Source: Anaerolineales bacterium (GTDB lineage Bacteria; Chloroflexota; Anaerolineae; Anaerolineales; UBA11858). From it: a stretch of 14,751 nt of DNA. The notes beneath the pieces were generated by a model. It was given only the letters and a program-made list of their open reading frames with translations. It did not search any database and was not told the origin of the DNA. The position numbers and the translations under genes are program-made. Shown here in pieces: positions 6,767 through 14,549 of this stretch. The stretch covers positions 1-14,751 of the forward strand of contig WFTY01000278.1 in the NCBI GenBank assembly GCA_015485245.1. The letters are read 5' to 3'. How positions within the stretch are numbered: position 1 is the first letter of the stretch; the number at the start of each line of letters is the position of its first letter.

Positions 6767-8299
6767 ATGGAGCGCGTCACCCGCATTTCGAGGATGTATA
6801 CGCCTTATCCCCGCCCTGATTTAGAATCGGGCCAGGCCGTTGTCTTGATGACAGTGGCCTTTTTCGCGTTATTGGCCTTTGTCGGCTTGGTGACGGACGT
6901 TGGCTCATTGTATGTTTCGTACACGCAGTTAAAGCGGGCCGTCGATGCGGCCGCCGTCGCCGCGGCGAACAACATCAAGAACCCTTCATTGACCTATAGC
7001 CAGCGGAAAACCCGCATCACCGAGGCGGCTCGGGAAATGATTGCCCTGCACAACATCGCCAACATCGCCTCGCTGGAGGCCTATACTTGTGATGACGCTA
7101 ATAAACCGGCCGCATTCGCGGCGATATGTCCCGATATCAGCGCGGGCGAGGACCCGCGCAAGCTGGCTTGGGTGCAGGCCACGCAGAACGCGCCGGTGTA
7201 CTTCCTCAGCCTGTTTGGCGTTCCCAGCGTGTCGCTGACCACCAGCTCGATCGGCGAGGCGGCCACTGTTGACGTGGTGGTGGTGATCGATACATCCGAA
7301 TCGATGGGCGAGGCTACGCCAGGCTATGGCCCCGATTTTGATCCTGCTGCCTGCAATGCGGCTAATTCCTGCCAGCCGCTCAAGACGGCCAAGGACGCCG
7401 CCAAAGACCTGGTGGATTCGCTTTTCGAGGGGTATGACCGGGTGGCGGTGGTCGGTTTTGATTTCGATGCCACCATGTATTCCAACCTGGAAGATGATTT
7501 TGCCGTGGTGAAAAACGCCATTGACAGCATCCCTTTGCACGATGACTTGGATGCCTCGATTGTGCTTTCCTACGGCAATCCCGCTGCTGGTGATATGAAC
7601 CCCCTCGATGTGGATGCGGATGGGAAGCTGGGGGACTACGACAACGATGATAACGGCGGTGCCGGGTTGGTCAATGATTCGTTTTTGTCCACTTGCACGG
7701 GCTGCGGCATCCGGGTGGCGGGCAATATCCTCAAAGCGTACGGACGTATGGACGCGGTTTGGGTGATCGTCTTTCTGGCCGATGGGGCGACCAACGTCAG
7801 TGATGTGCCGCCCGAGGTGGACGTTTCCTTCCCCAATGGTTTCTGTGGTGGGGCTTTCAATGCCCGGATGTGGAACAACCCCTGGTGTACGGACAACAAT
7901 CCCTCCACCCGGCATTGTGGGCCGTACCATAGCGCTGCTAACGAATGTCCCCCTGGGGCTATTTGGGTTGGAGATAACTCGCCGAGCTATGACGTGGACG
8001 ATTACGCTTTTGATATGGCGGATCAGGTGGCCTTGATGTACTCTACCAACCCCAATGAGCCCATTACGGGGAATGATATTGCCATTTACAGCATTGGTTT
8101 GGGTAAGGCCTCCGCTGGGGAATACCTCTTGCGTTATATGGCAAACATCGGCGATGATGGCTCGCGCCAGAATGATCCTTGTGCAGGAGTGCCCTCGAAG
8201 CAACATTGCGGTAACTATTACTATGCGCCCAACGCTTCGTATCTTTCGCAGATCTTTGAAAGCATTGCTGACCGCATCTACACGCGCATCAGCCAGTAA
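6767..8299 (+). CDS. TadG-like pseudopilin with von Willebrand factor A domain
   Basis: A 510-residue protein from the ATG at 6767. The Tad N-terminal domain covers about residues 20-68: ESGQAVVLMTVAFFALLAF helix, then LKRAVDAAAVAAANN. The stem closes with YFLSLFGVPSVSLTTSS. A vWA domain begins at VDVVVVIDTSES: Asp175-x-Ser177-x-Ser179 is the MIDAS metal site, and Asp339 in FLADG fits the later MIDAS aspartate. Inside the domain is a 12-residue loop starting at Asp281 (DVDADGKLGDYD) with the spacing of an EF-hand or dockerin calcium loop. A Cys-rich insertion (STCTGCG, and four more cysteines between about 364 and 400) follows. vWA-type TadG proteins are associated with adhesion in Tad pili. 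The propeller genes upstream share its stem type but not its head. The next gene starts 23 bases later. Confidence 0.85.
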   Translation: MERVTRISRMYTPYPRPDLESGQAVVLMTVAFFALLAFVGLVTDVGSLYVSYTQLKRAVDAAAVAAANNIKNPSLTYSQRKTRITEAAREMIALHNIANIASLEAYTCDDANKPAAFAAICPDISAGEDPRKLAWVQATQNAPVYFLSLFGVPSVSLTTSSIGEAATVDVVVVIDTSESMGEATPGYGPDFDPAACNAANSCQPLKTAKDAAKDLVDSLFEGYDRVAVVGFDFDATMYSNLEDDFAVVKNAIDSIPLHDDLDASIVLSYGNPAAGDMNPLDVDADGKLGDYDNDDNGGAGLVNDSFLSTCTGCGIRVAGNILKAYGRMDAVWVIVFLADGATNVSDVPPEVDVSFPNGFCGGAFNARMWNNPWCTDNNPSTRHCGPYHSAANECPPGAIWVGDNSPSYDVDDYAFDMADQVALMYSTNPNEPITGNDIAIYSIGLGKASAGEYLLRYMANIGDDGSRQNDPCAGVPSKQHCGNYYYAPNASYLSQIFESIADRIYTRISQ

Positions 8300-8322
8300 G
8301 AATCCTACAGGTAGAGGCCGAG

Positions 8323-11300
8323 ATGAAACACCCTTTTCGTTTCCTACGCTCAAGAATCCACGGTCAGGCGATAACAGAGTTTGTCATTGCCTTGCCGGTG
8401 TTGCTCTTGCTTTTATTTGGGACGATTGAGTTTGGACGTCTGACATTCTCGTGGATGGCGGTGCAGAATGCGGCGCGTTTGGGACTACGCTATGCGGTCA
8501 CGGGGCAGTTTGATGTGCAGTATTGTGACGAGGCAGCAGCTGCGCTCAGCGCAGAATTGGGCGTCAATTATGTGGCCGCGGATCTGGCAGATGGCAAAGC
8601 GAATTGCGATGTTCCCGATTCGTATGGCGACAACGCGGAAGAGCTTTCCGCCGATCTGGTGGATTGGGCGCGTTTGCCCTCAATTCGGGATGCGGCGCGC
8701 GCCGGGGGCGCAGGCCTATATATCCAAGAATCTGCTTTGGGAGATTATCTGGCCTTTTTGACTTCACACTTGTTTTCGGATGTTGGCTCCACCAACACGC
8801 CGGGCTATTTTCATGTCACCATTTGCAGCAATCGCTATATCTATGATGAAAGCAATTACGCCATTCCGGTGTGTGTCCAGCCGGGCAGCGGCCAATTGAT
8901 GGATAACGCTGGCTTGCCTGGTGACCGGGTGCGTGTGGTGGTGACTTATCGCCATCCGATGATCTTGCCGTTTGTCTCATCCATCTGGCAGACCTTGCCG
9001 CTGGATGGGTGGCGCGAGGGCGTGGTGGAGCGTTTTCGCACCTCGCGCGTGGTCAGCGTGGCGGGGGGCATCACCGCGGCCCCTACGTGGACGTTGACTC
9101 CCACCATTACCGATACGCCTACTGTGACCAACACCCCCAGTGCCACACCGACGGCCTCCAGCACGCCGGTGCCGACGGCGACGCTCACGCCCACCCCGGT
9201 TGACTGCTCGGCGTACACGATGAGTGATTTTCAATTCCGCAGATATGCTCAGATTCGCATGTATGTGAACAACAACTCAGGCGGCGACGTCCAGGTCACG
9301 CGGTTGTACCTGGACTGGGCCAATGCCGAAATTTCCTATGCCTTTCGCGGGCGAAATCTGAACAACGACTGGTTCCGTTGGAACGGCGCCTACGCCTGGG
9401 GCGGCGGCAACGGCGGAGCGCGCGATTATGATGCACCTACCGACACCAACGCGGATGCAGCCTCAACATGGAATGGGCCCTTGTCCCTGCCTGCCGGGAC
9501 CCGCGGGCGTTGGGATATCGACTTCGACGGCGACGGCGAGGGCGGCGGGCCGCTCACCGGTTTGACATCGGCAGATTTTGGTGTCCGCGTTGAACTGGAT
9601 AATGGCTGTGTTCTGGAGCGCGCCGCCCCACCGCCGCAGCCCACGCCCACGCCGAGCTGCGACAACCTGGCGCTAAGTGATCCCTGGTTCTCCGGCGATG
9701 ATTTCCGCTTGAACATCATCAACGGCAATCCGTTTTACAGTTTCACGCTGGATCGCGTAATCCTGCGCTGGCCGAAAGTGCAAGCGAACACCTATGTGAA
9801 CTTTTTGCAATTGCGCAACGGTACGACGACTTTCTGGAATGGGAGAGACGAAACGCCCAATCTGGATACAGCCGTGGACCCTGGATGGCAGGGTGGCAAT
9901 ACGACGATCAACCCTGGTTCAACACGCCAGTTCCGCGCCGACTTTAACAACTATGGCGGGTGGAGCGGAGCTTCCCTGGTCGATTTCTATGGTTCGGAGT
10001 TTTTCTTCACCGAAGGCTGTCATCTGGTAGTCGGTGGCGGCACGCCGACCCCCTCGCCCACACCGACAGCGACGAACACGCCAACCATCACGCCTACGCC
10101 CGATTGCAGCCAGTATAGCATGAGTGGTTTTTCCTTCCAAAACTGGGCGCAGCAATCCATGACTGTGTACAACAATGATGTGGTTAACGCCAACGTCACT
10201 CGTATCCAACTGGATTGGGACTACGCCGAGCAACTGGGGGCGGCGATGGGATACAACAACTTTCGCAACGACTGGTTCCGTTGGGGTGGCGCGTATGTGT
10301 GGGGCGGCGGCAATGGCAGCACGTATGATTACGATTCCTGGACGGATACCAGCGTCGATTCGCCTTCTACCTGGACCGGGCCGCTGGCGTTCAATGCGGG
10401 TAGTTCCTACACCCTTCAGGTAGATTTTGATGGCGATTGGGGTGGCGGAGGCCCCTTGCCAGGTGTGGTCTCGGATGACTTTGGTGTGATTATCGACTTC
10501 GACAATGGTTGTCAATTGCGCCGTGATGCTGTGCCGCGCCCGCTGGTCACACTGACGCCGACCAACACGCCAACCCCGACGTATACCCCCACCATCACCA
10601 ACACGCCGAGTATCACCCCGACGGCGACGGTGACCCCCACTCCGACGAACACGCCTACGCCGACGCGCACGCCTACCCGCACCCCCACGCCGACCATCAC
10701 CCCAACACCCGATTGTAATGACATCACTGCCTCGGTGCGTATCTCCGGTGACGATATCGTGATGACCGTGACGAATAACAACCCGACGGCGATTTTCCTG
10801 ACGAATTCGTCCTTCTATTGGGATAAGTACTGGTCGGGGATGTATGTGGATTGGTTCCGCTTCAACGGAACGCAGTACTACAACGGCAACGACTCGACTC
10901 CGCCAACGACCAACGTCGCCCCCAGCCCTCCCATCGCGTTGGGTGCTGGCAACACCGCTGAGTGGCGCACCGACTTTGATGGACATGGCGGGACGTTGTA
11001 TGGCGAGTTTACCGTTCAACTGACTTTTGATGATCGCTGCACGGTCAGCGATACGGTTTCGCGAGCTACTCCTACGCCGACGAACACCTTTACGGTGACG
11101 CCTACGCCGAGCAAAACACCCACGCCAACAAGGACGCCCACACCCAGCAAGACGCCCACACCGACAAGGACGCCGACCCCAAGTAAAACGCCTACCCGCA
11201 CGCCTACCTGGACGGCTTCGCCGACCTCTTTTATCCCTACCGACACGCCAACGCTGACGCCGCAGCCCACACGCACGCCAGCTTGCCCCTTTGACGACCC

Positions 11301-11346
11301 CGGTTGGCCCTGCCTGACTCCGCCGTGGCCGACGCCAACGCCTTAG
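8323..11346 (+). CDS. TadE-headed surface protein with four Cys-bracketed beta domains on Thr-Pro linkers
   Basis: A 1007-residue protein. The TadE domain is N-terminal: HGQAITEFVIALPVLLLLLF, with Gly14 and Glu19 fitting a prepilin-peptidase site, then QNAARLGLRYAV. A further Cys-containing region runs to about 250. Then come four modules, each starting and ending at a cysteine: 295-429, 446-566, 595-730 and 798-906. They are separated by Thr-Pro linkers of different length, and a final linker carries 12-residue repeats to about residue 985. Modules 1 and 3 are closest (NDWFRW.GAY.WGGGNG). All end in a D-F-D/N-rich loop, a hydrophobic strand and a terminal Cys. I do not recognise the module as a named family; it looks like a small all-beta domain closed by a disulphide. 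GAGG at 8314-8317 precedes the ATG by 5 bases. The stop overlaps that of the convergent gene. Adhesin or wall-spanning stalk are plausible roles. Confidence 0.8.
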   Translation: MKHPFRFLRSRIHGQAITEFVIALPVLLLLLFGTIEFGRLTFSWMAVQNAARLGLRYAVTGQFDVQYCDEAAAALSAELGVNYVAADLADGKANCDVPDSYGDNAEELSADLVDWARLPSIRDAARAGGAGLYIQESALGDYLAFLTSHLFSDVGSTNTPGYFHVTICSNRYIYDESNYAIPVCVQPGSGQLMDNAGLPGDRVRVVVTYRHPMILPFVSSIWQTLPLDGWREGVVERFRTSRVVSVAGGITAAPTWTLTPTITDTPTVTNTPSATPTASSTPVPTATLTPTPVDCSAYTMSDFQFRRYAQIRMYVNNNSGGDVQVTRLYLDWANAEISYAFRGRNLNNDWFRWNGAYAWGGGNGGARDYDAPTDTNADAASTWNGPLSLPAGTRGRWDIDFDGDGEGGGPLTGLTSADFGVRVELDNGCVLERAAPPPQPTPTPSCDNLALSDPWFSGDDFRLNIINGNPFYSFTLDRVILRWPKVQANTYVNFLQLRNGTTTFWNGRDETPNLDTAVDPGWQGGNTTINPGSTRQFRADFNNYGGWSGASLVDFYGSEFFFTEGCHLVVGGGTPTPSPTPTATNTPTITPTPDCSQYSMSGFSFQNWAQQSMTVYNNDVVNANVTRIQLDWDYAEQLGAAMGYNNFRNDWFRWGGAYVWGGGNGSTYDYDSWTDTSVDSPSTWTGPLAFNAGSSYTLQVDFDGDWGGGGPLPGVVSDDFGVIIDFDNGCQLRRDAVPRPLVTLTPTNTPTPTYTPTITNTPSITPTATVTPTPTNTPTPTRTPTRTPTPTITPTPDCNDITASVRISGDDIVMTVTNNNPTAIFLTNSSFYWDKYWSGMYVDWFRFNGTQYYNGNDSTPPTTNVAPSPPIALGAGNTAEWRTDFDGHGGTLYGEFTVQLTFDDRCTVSDTVSRATPTPTNTFTVTPTPSKTPTPTRTPTPSKTPTPTRTPTPSKTPTRTPTWTASPTSFIPTDTPTLTPQPTRTPACPFDDPGWPCLTPPWPTPTP
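11098..11205 (+). repeat. 36-bp in-frame tandem repeat in the C-terminal Thr-Pro linker
   Basis: The peptide TPTPSKTPTPTR is encoded at 11098-11133 and again at 11134-11169, followed by a partial third unit TPTPSKTPTR (from 11170). Codons differ silently between units (agcaaa, agcaag, agtaaa), so the peptide rather than the DNA is kept. The lysines and arginines make this linker positively charged, unlike the earlier linkers. Confidence 0.8.
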
Positions 11347-13079
11347 CCGCTCACTCGGAGCCAGCGCGCTTGGTAAGGCGCCAGGTGAACAAGTAACTGC
11401 TTGCCAGAGGATGAGAAACGCTCGCCGCTCAGCACGTCGGTGCTCTGGGCGGCGTGTTTTTTTATTGGGACGGTGATCGCGCCCGGTGTGATGTTGGTCA
11501 GGCAGAGGATGCTCTCTTTCCCCTGGCGCGCGGTGCGTTCCACAGCGAAGACCTGGGGGTGCAGGCGTAGGATGCGCTGTGCGCCCAGGGGATGAAAGGC
11601 CGGGTGTTCCCGCCGTAGCCGGAGCAGGTGGGCGTAGCCGGCGAATACCTGGGCGGGCAGCGAGTTGGAGTCCTGTAGCGCCTGTTCCAGGGTTTCCAGT
11701 TGCATTTTCTCCCGGTTGATCGTGCGGTAGCGCCCGGTTGCTTCCACGCCTTTGCGCCAGTTGCGCGAGCCGAACAGGCTGTGGAAGTAAATGCCCGGTA
11801 TGCCGCGCAGCGCCAGCATGATGCTCTGCGAGGCCAGGAAGCGGGCGACGATTTCTGCATTGGTCTCAGTTGGGTTGTCCGGATCTCCCAGCGCGTCGAG
11901 GTAGTTGATATTCAGTTCGTAGGGGCTTTGCGAGCCGTCGGAGTTGCTTTTGTAGGAGACGTAGCCGCCCAGCGCCTGCACGCGCCTCAGGATCGCCTGG
12001 ATCTCCTCCGCGGGCAAGATGTTTTTCGCCGGGGTGATGCCAATGCCGTCGTGGCTGGCGAGGAAGTTGAAGAAGGTGACTTCATCGGATGGCAGCGTCA
12101 GCGAGGCAGCCCAGTCGGTGAGCACGGTGGCATCCTGTTGGTGGAAGGCGTGCAGGGTGAGGATGGGCAGGGCGAAGTTGTACACCATCTGGGCTTCGTT
12201 ATGGCCGTCACCAAAATAGGCGATGTTCTCGCGGTGGGGCACGTTGGTTTCGGTAATCAGGGCGACGCGCGGCGCAGTCATGTCGAGCACGGTGCGCATC
12301 AGTTGGATCAGGCGATGGGTGCGCGGCAGATTGGCGCAGGTTGTGCCGATTTCTTTCCACAGGAAGGTGGCGGCGTCCAGGCGGATGAACTCGGCTCCCT
12401 GGGCGACGTAGAAGAGCAGGATGGCGATGGCCTCGAGCAAAACCGCGGGGTTGGCGTAGTTCAGGTCAATCTGATCGGCGCTGAACGTCGTCCAGACTAG
12501 CTTCTCGCCCGAAGGGGTTTGAAACGGCGTCAGCAACGGAGTAGCCCGCGGGCGAAAGACACTGCTGAGATCCGTCCCCGGCTGGATGACGGTGAAAAAT
12601 GCCTCGTAGTTCGGGTCTCCTCGGAGGAAGCCCTGAAAGGCCGCGCTTTGGGCTGAGATGTGGTTGATTACCGCGTCGAACATCAAGCGGAAGTCTTCCC
12701 CCAGACGGTGGATGTCCTCCCAGTCGCCCAGACGCGGGTCGACCTGACGGTAGTCGATCACCGAGAAACCGTCGTCGGAAGAGTAGGGGAAGAAAGGTAA
12801 CAAGTGAACCCCGCTGACCACCTCGCGCAGATGTCGCCGCAGGAAGGTAGCCAGCGTGCGTAGCGGCTTTTCCCCTTCCTGCTGGACCATGTCGCCATAT
12901 GTGATCAGGATGGCGTCTTTCGCGTCAACGCGCTCGCCCCCGTTGCCCTGGGTAAGGCCGGGATGCCGGGCGCGAAACGCTTGAATCTGCGCCAGTAGCC
13001 GCGGGAGAACTTTCTTCGCCTGGCTCTCACCGTAGATGAAGACGAGGTGCGCGCGCAGCTTTTCTTCAAAGCCTGTCAT
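11343..13079 (-). CDS. GH13_18 sucrose-phosphorylase-like enzyme, probably glucosylglycerate phosphorylase type
   Basis: A 578-residue GH13 enzyme of the sucrose phosphorylase subfamily. Key motifs are VHLLPFFPYSSDDGFSVIDY (91-110), DAVINH (135-140), the nucleophile Asp235 in FIRLDAATFLWKEIGT, the acid/base Glu277 in ALITETN, and the stabilising Asp344 in ASHDGIG. The family cleaves an alpha-glucoside with phosphate, giving glucose 1-phosphate. From memory of the family, the LWKEIGT.C stretch and the YFGDGHNEAQMVYNFALP segment resemble glucosylglycerate phosphorylases more than classical sucrose phosphorylases; the substrate is an inference. No signal peptide is seen, so the enzyme is cytoplasmic. 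It overlaps the upstream GT4 gene by four bases (13076-13079) without its own Shine-Dalgarno. It meets the convergent surface gene stop to stop. Its 3' end carries the terminator of that opposing operon on the other strand. Confidence 0.85.
   Translation of the reverse strand: MTGFEEKLRAHLVFIYGESQAKKVLPRLLAQIQAFRARHPGLTQGNGGERVDAKDAILITYGDMVQQEGEKPLRTLATFLRRHLREVVSGVHLLPFFPYSSDDGFSVIDYRQVDPRLGDWEDIHRLGEDFRLMFDAVINHISAQSAAFQGFLRGDPNYEAFFTVIQPGTDLSSVFRPRATPLLTPFQTPSGEKLVWTTFSADQIDLNYANPAVLLEAIAILLFYVAQGAEFIRLDAATFLWKEIGTTCANLPRTHRLIQLMRTVLDMTAPRVALITETNVPHRENIAYFGDGHNEAQMVYNFALPILTLHAFHQQDATVLTDWAASLTLPSDEVTFFNFLASHDGIGITPAKNILPAEEIQAILRRVQALGGYVSYKSNSDGSQSPYELNINYLDALGDPDNPTETNAEIVARFLASQSIMLALRGIPGIYFHSLFGSRNWRKGVEATGRYRTINREKMQLETLEQALQDSNSLPAQVFAGYAHLLRLRREHPAFHPLGAQRILRLHPQVFAVERTARQGKESILCLTNITPGAITVPIKKHAAQSTDVLSGERFSSSGKQLLVHLAPYQARWLRVSG
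11423..11463 (+). terminator. Intrinsic terminator of the + strand surface locus, inside the GH13 gene
   Basis: The + strand reads CGCCGC (11423-11428), AGCAC (11431-11435), loop GTCG, GTGCT (11440-11444), GCGGCG (11449-11454), then TG and seven Ts (11457-11463). The outer and inner stems are perfectly paired with small internal loops, and the T-run follows at once. It faces the surface operon, whose last stop is at 11346. On the other strand the same bases encode part of the GH13 C-terminus, so it is an antisense, intragenic terminator. Confidence 0.75.
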
Positions 13080-14464
13080 TGCAACTGGTTGCCGTTGTCG
13101 AAACTTCGCAGAAGTTGTTCCAGGTAGATATAAAGCGCATCGAGCGAGTAGTGTTTCCTGGCAACCCGGAAATTGTGTTCTACAGTTTCTTTGCGCAGGC
13201 GCGCGTTGGTCAGCAGGTCAATGGACTGATCGGCAGCCCTTTCGATGACCTCTGGGCGCACCGTGACCAGGCCGTGCTCGTCGTGTCCGCTGAGCTGATC
13301 GCCTAGCGAGACCACGCGCAGCCCCTTGTTTTTGATATCTGCCTGGTAGACGGGGTATTCAAACAGCATGATGGGGACTTTGGCGCGCAGGGCTTCCAGC
13401 AATTGATTGCCCCATCCTTCCCACAGGCTTGGGTAAGTGATGAAATCGGCTGCTGTGTAGGTATCCCACAGGGAGTAGATCTTCTCGCCGTTGGCGAATT
13501 TGCGGCTGTTGTTGACGATTTCCTCGATAAAGATGGCCTCAACGTTGAGCTGTTGGGCTTTGTAGGCCAGCAGCGCTTTGTAGCGCCCGGTGACGTCGTC
13601 CAGCGAATAACCCGCCAGCACGAGGGCGATGCGACTCTCTGCGGTGAAGGCGCGTCCGTTGTACAGGCCGCGTTGCTGCAAGCGCCTGCGCCGTTTGGGG
13701 TGGTTAAGTGCGTGGACGAAGTCAACGGCCAGTTCGATGCCTTTGCGGGAGACGATGCGTGTTGCCTGAAGGACGAGGACGTCGTTGGGCTTTAGGCCGA
13801 TGCGAGCGCGCAGGTCGCGATTGTAATCGTCGACTTTCCAGTCCGGCGCTTCGAAATCGAAAACGTTGGGTACGATGGTAGCGTTGATCCCTTTGCGTTC
13901 GAAGAGTTCTCGCTGTGCCAGCGAGTTGATGACCACATGGCGGGTGAAGGGGTGACGCGGGGGCAGGTATTTTTCGCTCAGTTCCACCGCGGAGGCATTG
14001 GTCAGGGCGAAGCCCTCGGGGCGCTCAAAGTAGAAGTCGTGGTGGTGTGCTAACGTGTGGAGGCGGTAGGAGCGCATCACGCGGGCCAGGGCGATCGCCA
14101 CTGCCGGATTCATCGCCACCGAAAGCACATTTTGCGGGATCAGCAGGTCGATAGGCTGGGCATCCAGGTAGGCGCGCAACTTCTGCTCGATGGCTTCTGC
14201 CAGGCGGTAGAGCTCGCTGCGATAGACGGTTTCATCGGGGTAGTCGCTCAGCGCTTTGAAGGTGTTGTGGTTGAGCAGCCGGGCATCGGGGCGGTGATGG
14301 TACATTTCCTCGATCACGGTTTCGGGATGGTGATCGAACTTTCCGGCGATGTAATGCGTGCGGTGGCCCATCTCTTCCAGTACGCGCCGCCATTTATTCA
14401 TCTCCAGCGAAACGCCATCCGTGAAGTTGGCGATGTAGTGGATGAAAGCAATATTTTTCGGCAT
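13076..14464 (-). CDS. GT4-family glycosyltransferase
   Basis: A 462-residue protein, starting at the ATG at 14462-14464 (MPKNIAFIHYIANFTDG). A TTG at 14498-14500 would add 12 residues with no family resemblance, and a G-run touching it is too close to serve as Shine-Dalgarno. The fold is GT-B, family GT4: an N-terminal Rossmann-like half with GVSLEMNKWRRVLEEMGH, a middle LQATRIVSRKGIELAVDFV that opens the nucleotide-sugar half, and the retaining GT4 E-x7-E motif at Glu349/Glu357 in LWEGWGNQLLEAL. It lacks membrane helices and is cytoplasmic. It is coupled to a GH13_18 phosphorylase by an ATGA overlap and lies behind a sugar ABC permease. The substrate is therefore likely a small glycoside or sugar phosphate; a role in mannosylglucosylglycerate metabolism is one guess. 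The acceptor and donor cannot be read from the sequence. Confidence 0.82.
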   Translation of the reverse strand: MPKNIAFIHYIANFTDGVSLEMNKWRRVLEEMGHRTHYIAGKFDHHPETVIEEMYHHRPDARLLNHNTFKALSDYPDETVYRSELYRLAEAIEQKLRAYLDAQPIDLLIPQNVLSVAMNPAVAIALARVMRSYRLHTLAHHHDFYFERPEGFALTNASAVELSEKYLPPRHPFTRHVVINSLAQRELFERKGINATIVPNVFDFEAPDWKVDDYNRDLRARIGLKPNDVLVLQATRIVSRKGIELAVDFVHALNHPKRRRRLQQRGLYNGRAFTAESRIALVLAGYSLDDVTGRYKALLAYKAQQLNVEAIFIEEIVNNSRKFANGEKIYSLWDTYTAADFITYPSLWEGWGNQLLEALRAKVPIMLFEYPVYQADIKNKGLRVVSLGDQLSGHDEHGLVTVRPEVIERAADQSIDLLTNARLRKETVEHNFRVARKHYSLDALYIYLEQLLRSFDNGNQLQ

Positions 14465-14549
14465 GGTTGTCGTCGGCGATGGCTGTAGAAGATGCAGCAA
14501 CCCCCAGGCCGCTCCGGCTGGTGGTTTGTTCCCATCGCAGTGGGGGATT

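Noticed and set aside
6986..8353. Long open frame of 455 codons on the - strand
   Set aside because: It is antisense to the vWA gene, with low-complexity His/Val/Arg-rich sequence and no recognisable domain.
9919..11019. Arg-rich open frame of 366 codons on the - strand
   Set aside because: It is antisense to the repeat protein. The Arg stretches mirror the Thr-Pro linkers.
11098..11205. CRISPR-like or minisatellite array
   Set aside because: The repeats are contiguous, in frame, degenerate at silent sites and have no spacers; they encode a protein linker.
10512..11276. Gly-Val repeat proteins (GVGVLVGVGV) on the - strand
   Set aside because: They are reverse-strand translations of Thr-Pro linker codons, not separate genes.
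11700..12500. Open frame of 266 codons on the + strand
   Set aside because: It is antisense to the GH13 gene, whose catalytic motifs are intact. The translated frame has no family features.
14465..14500. TTG start adding 12 residues to the GT4 protein
   Set aside because: The added residues look unlike a family N-terminus, and the nearest G-run touches the codon. The ATG at 14464 begins the conserved GT4 start.
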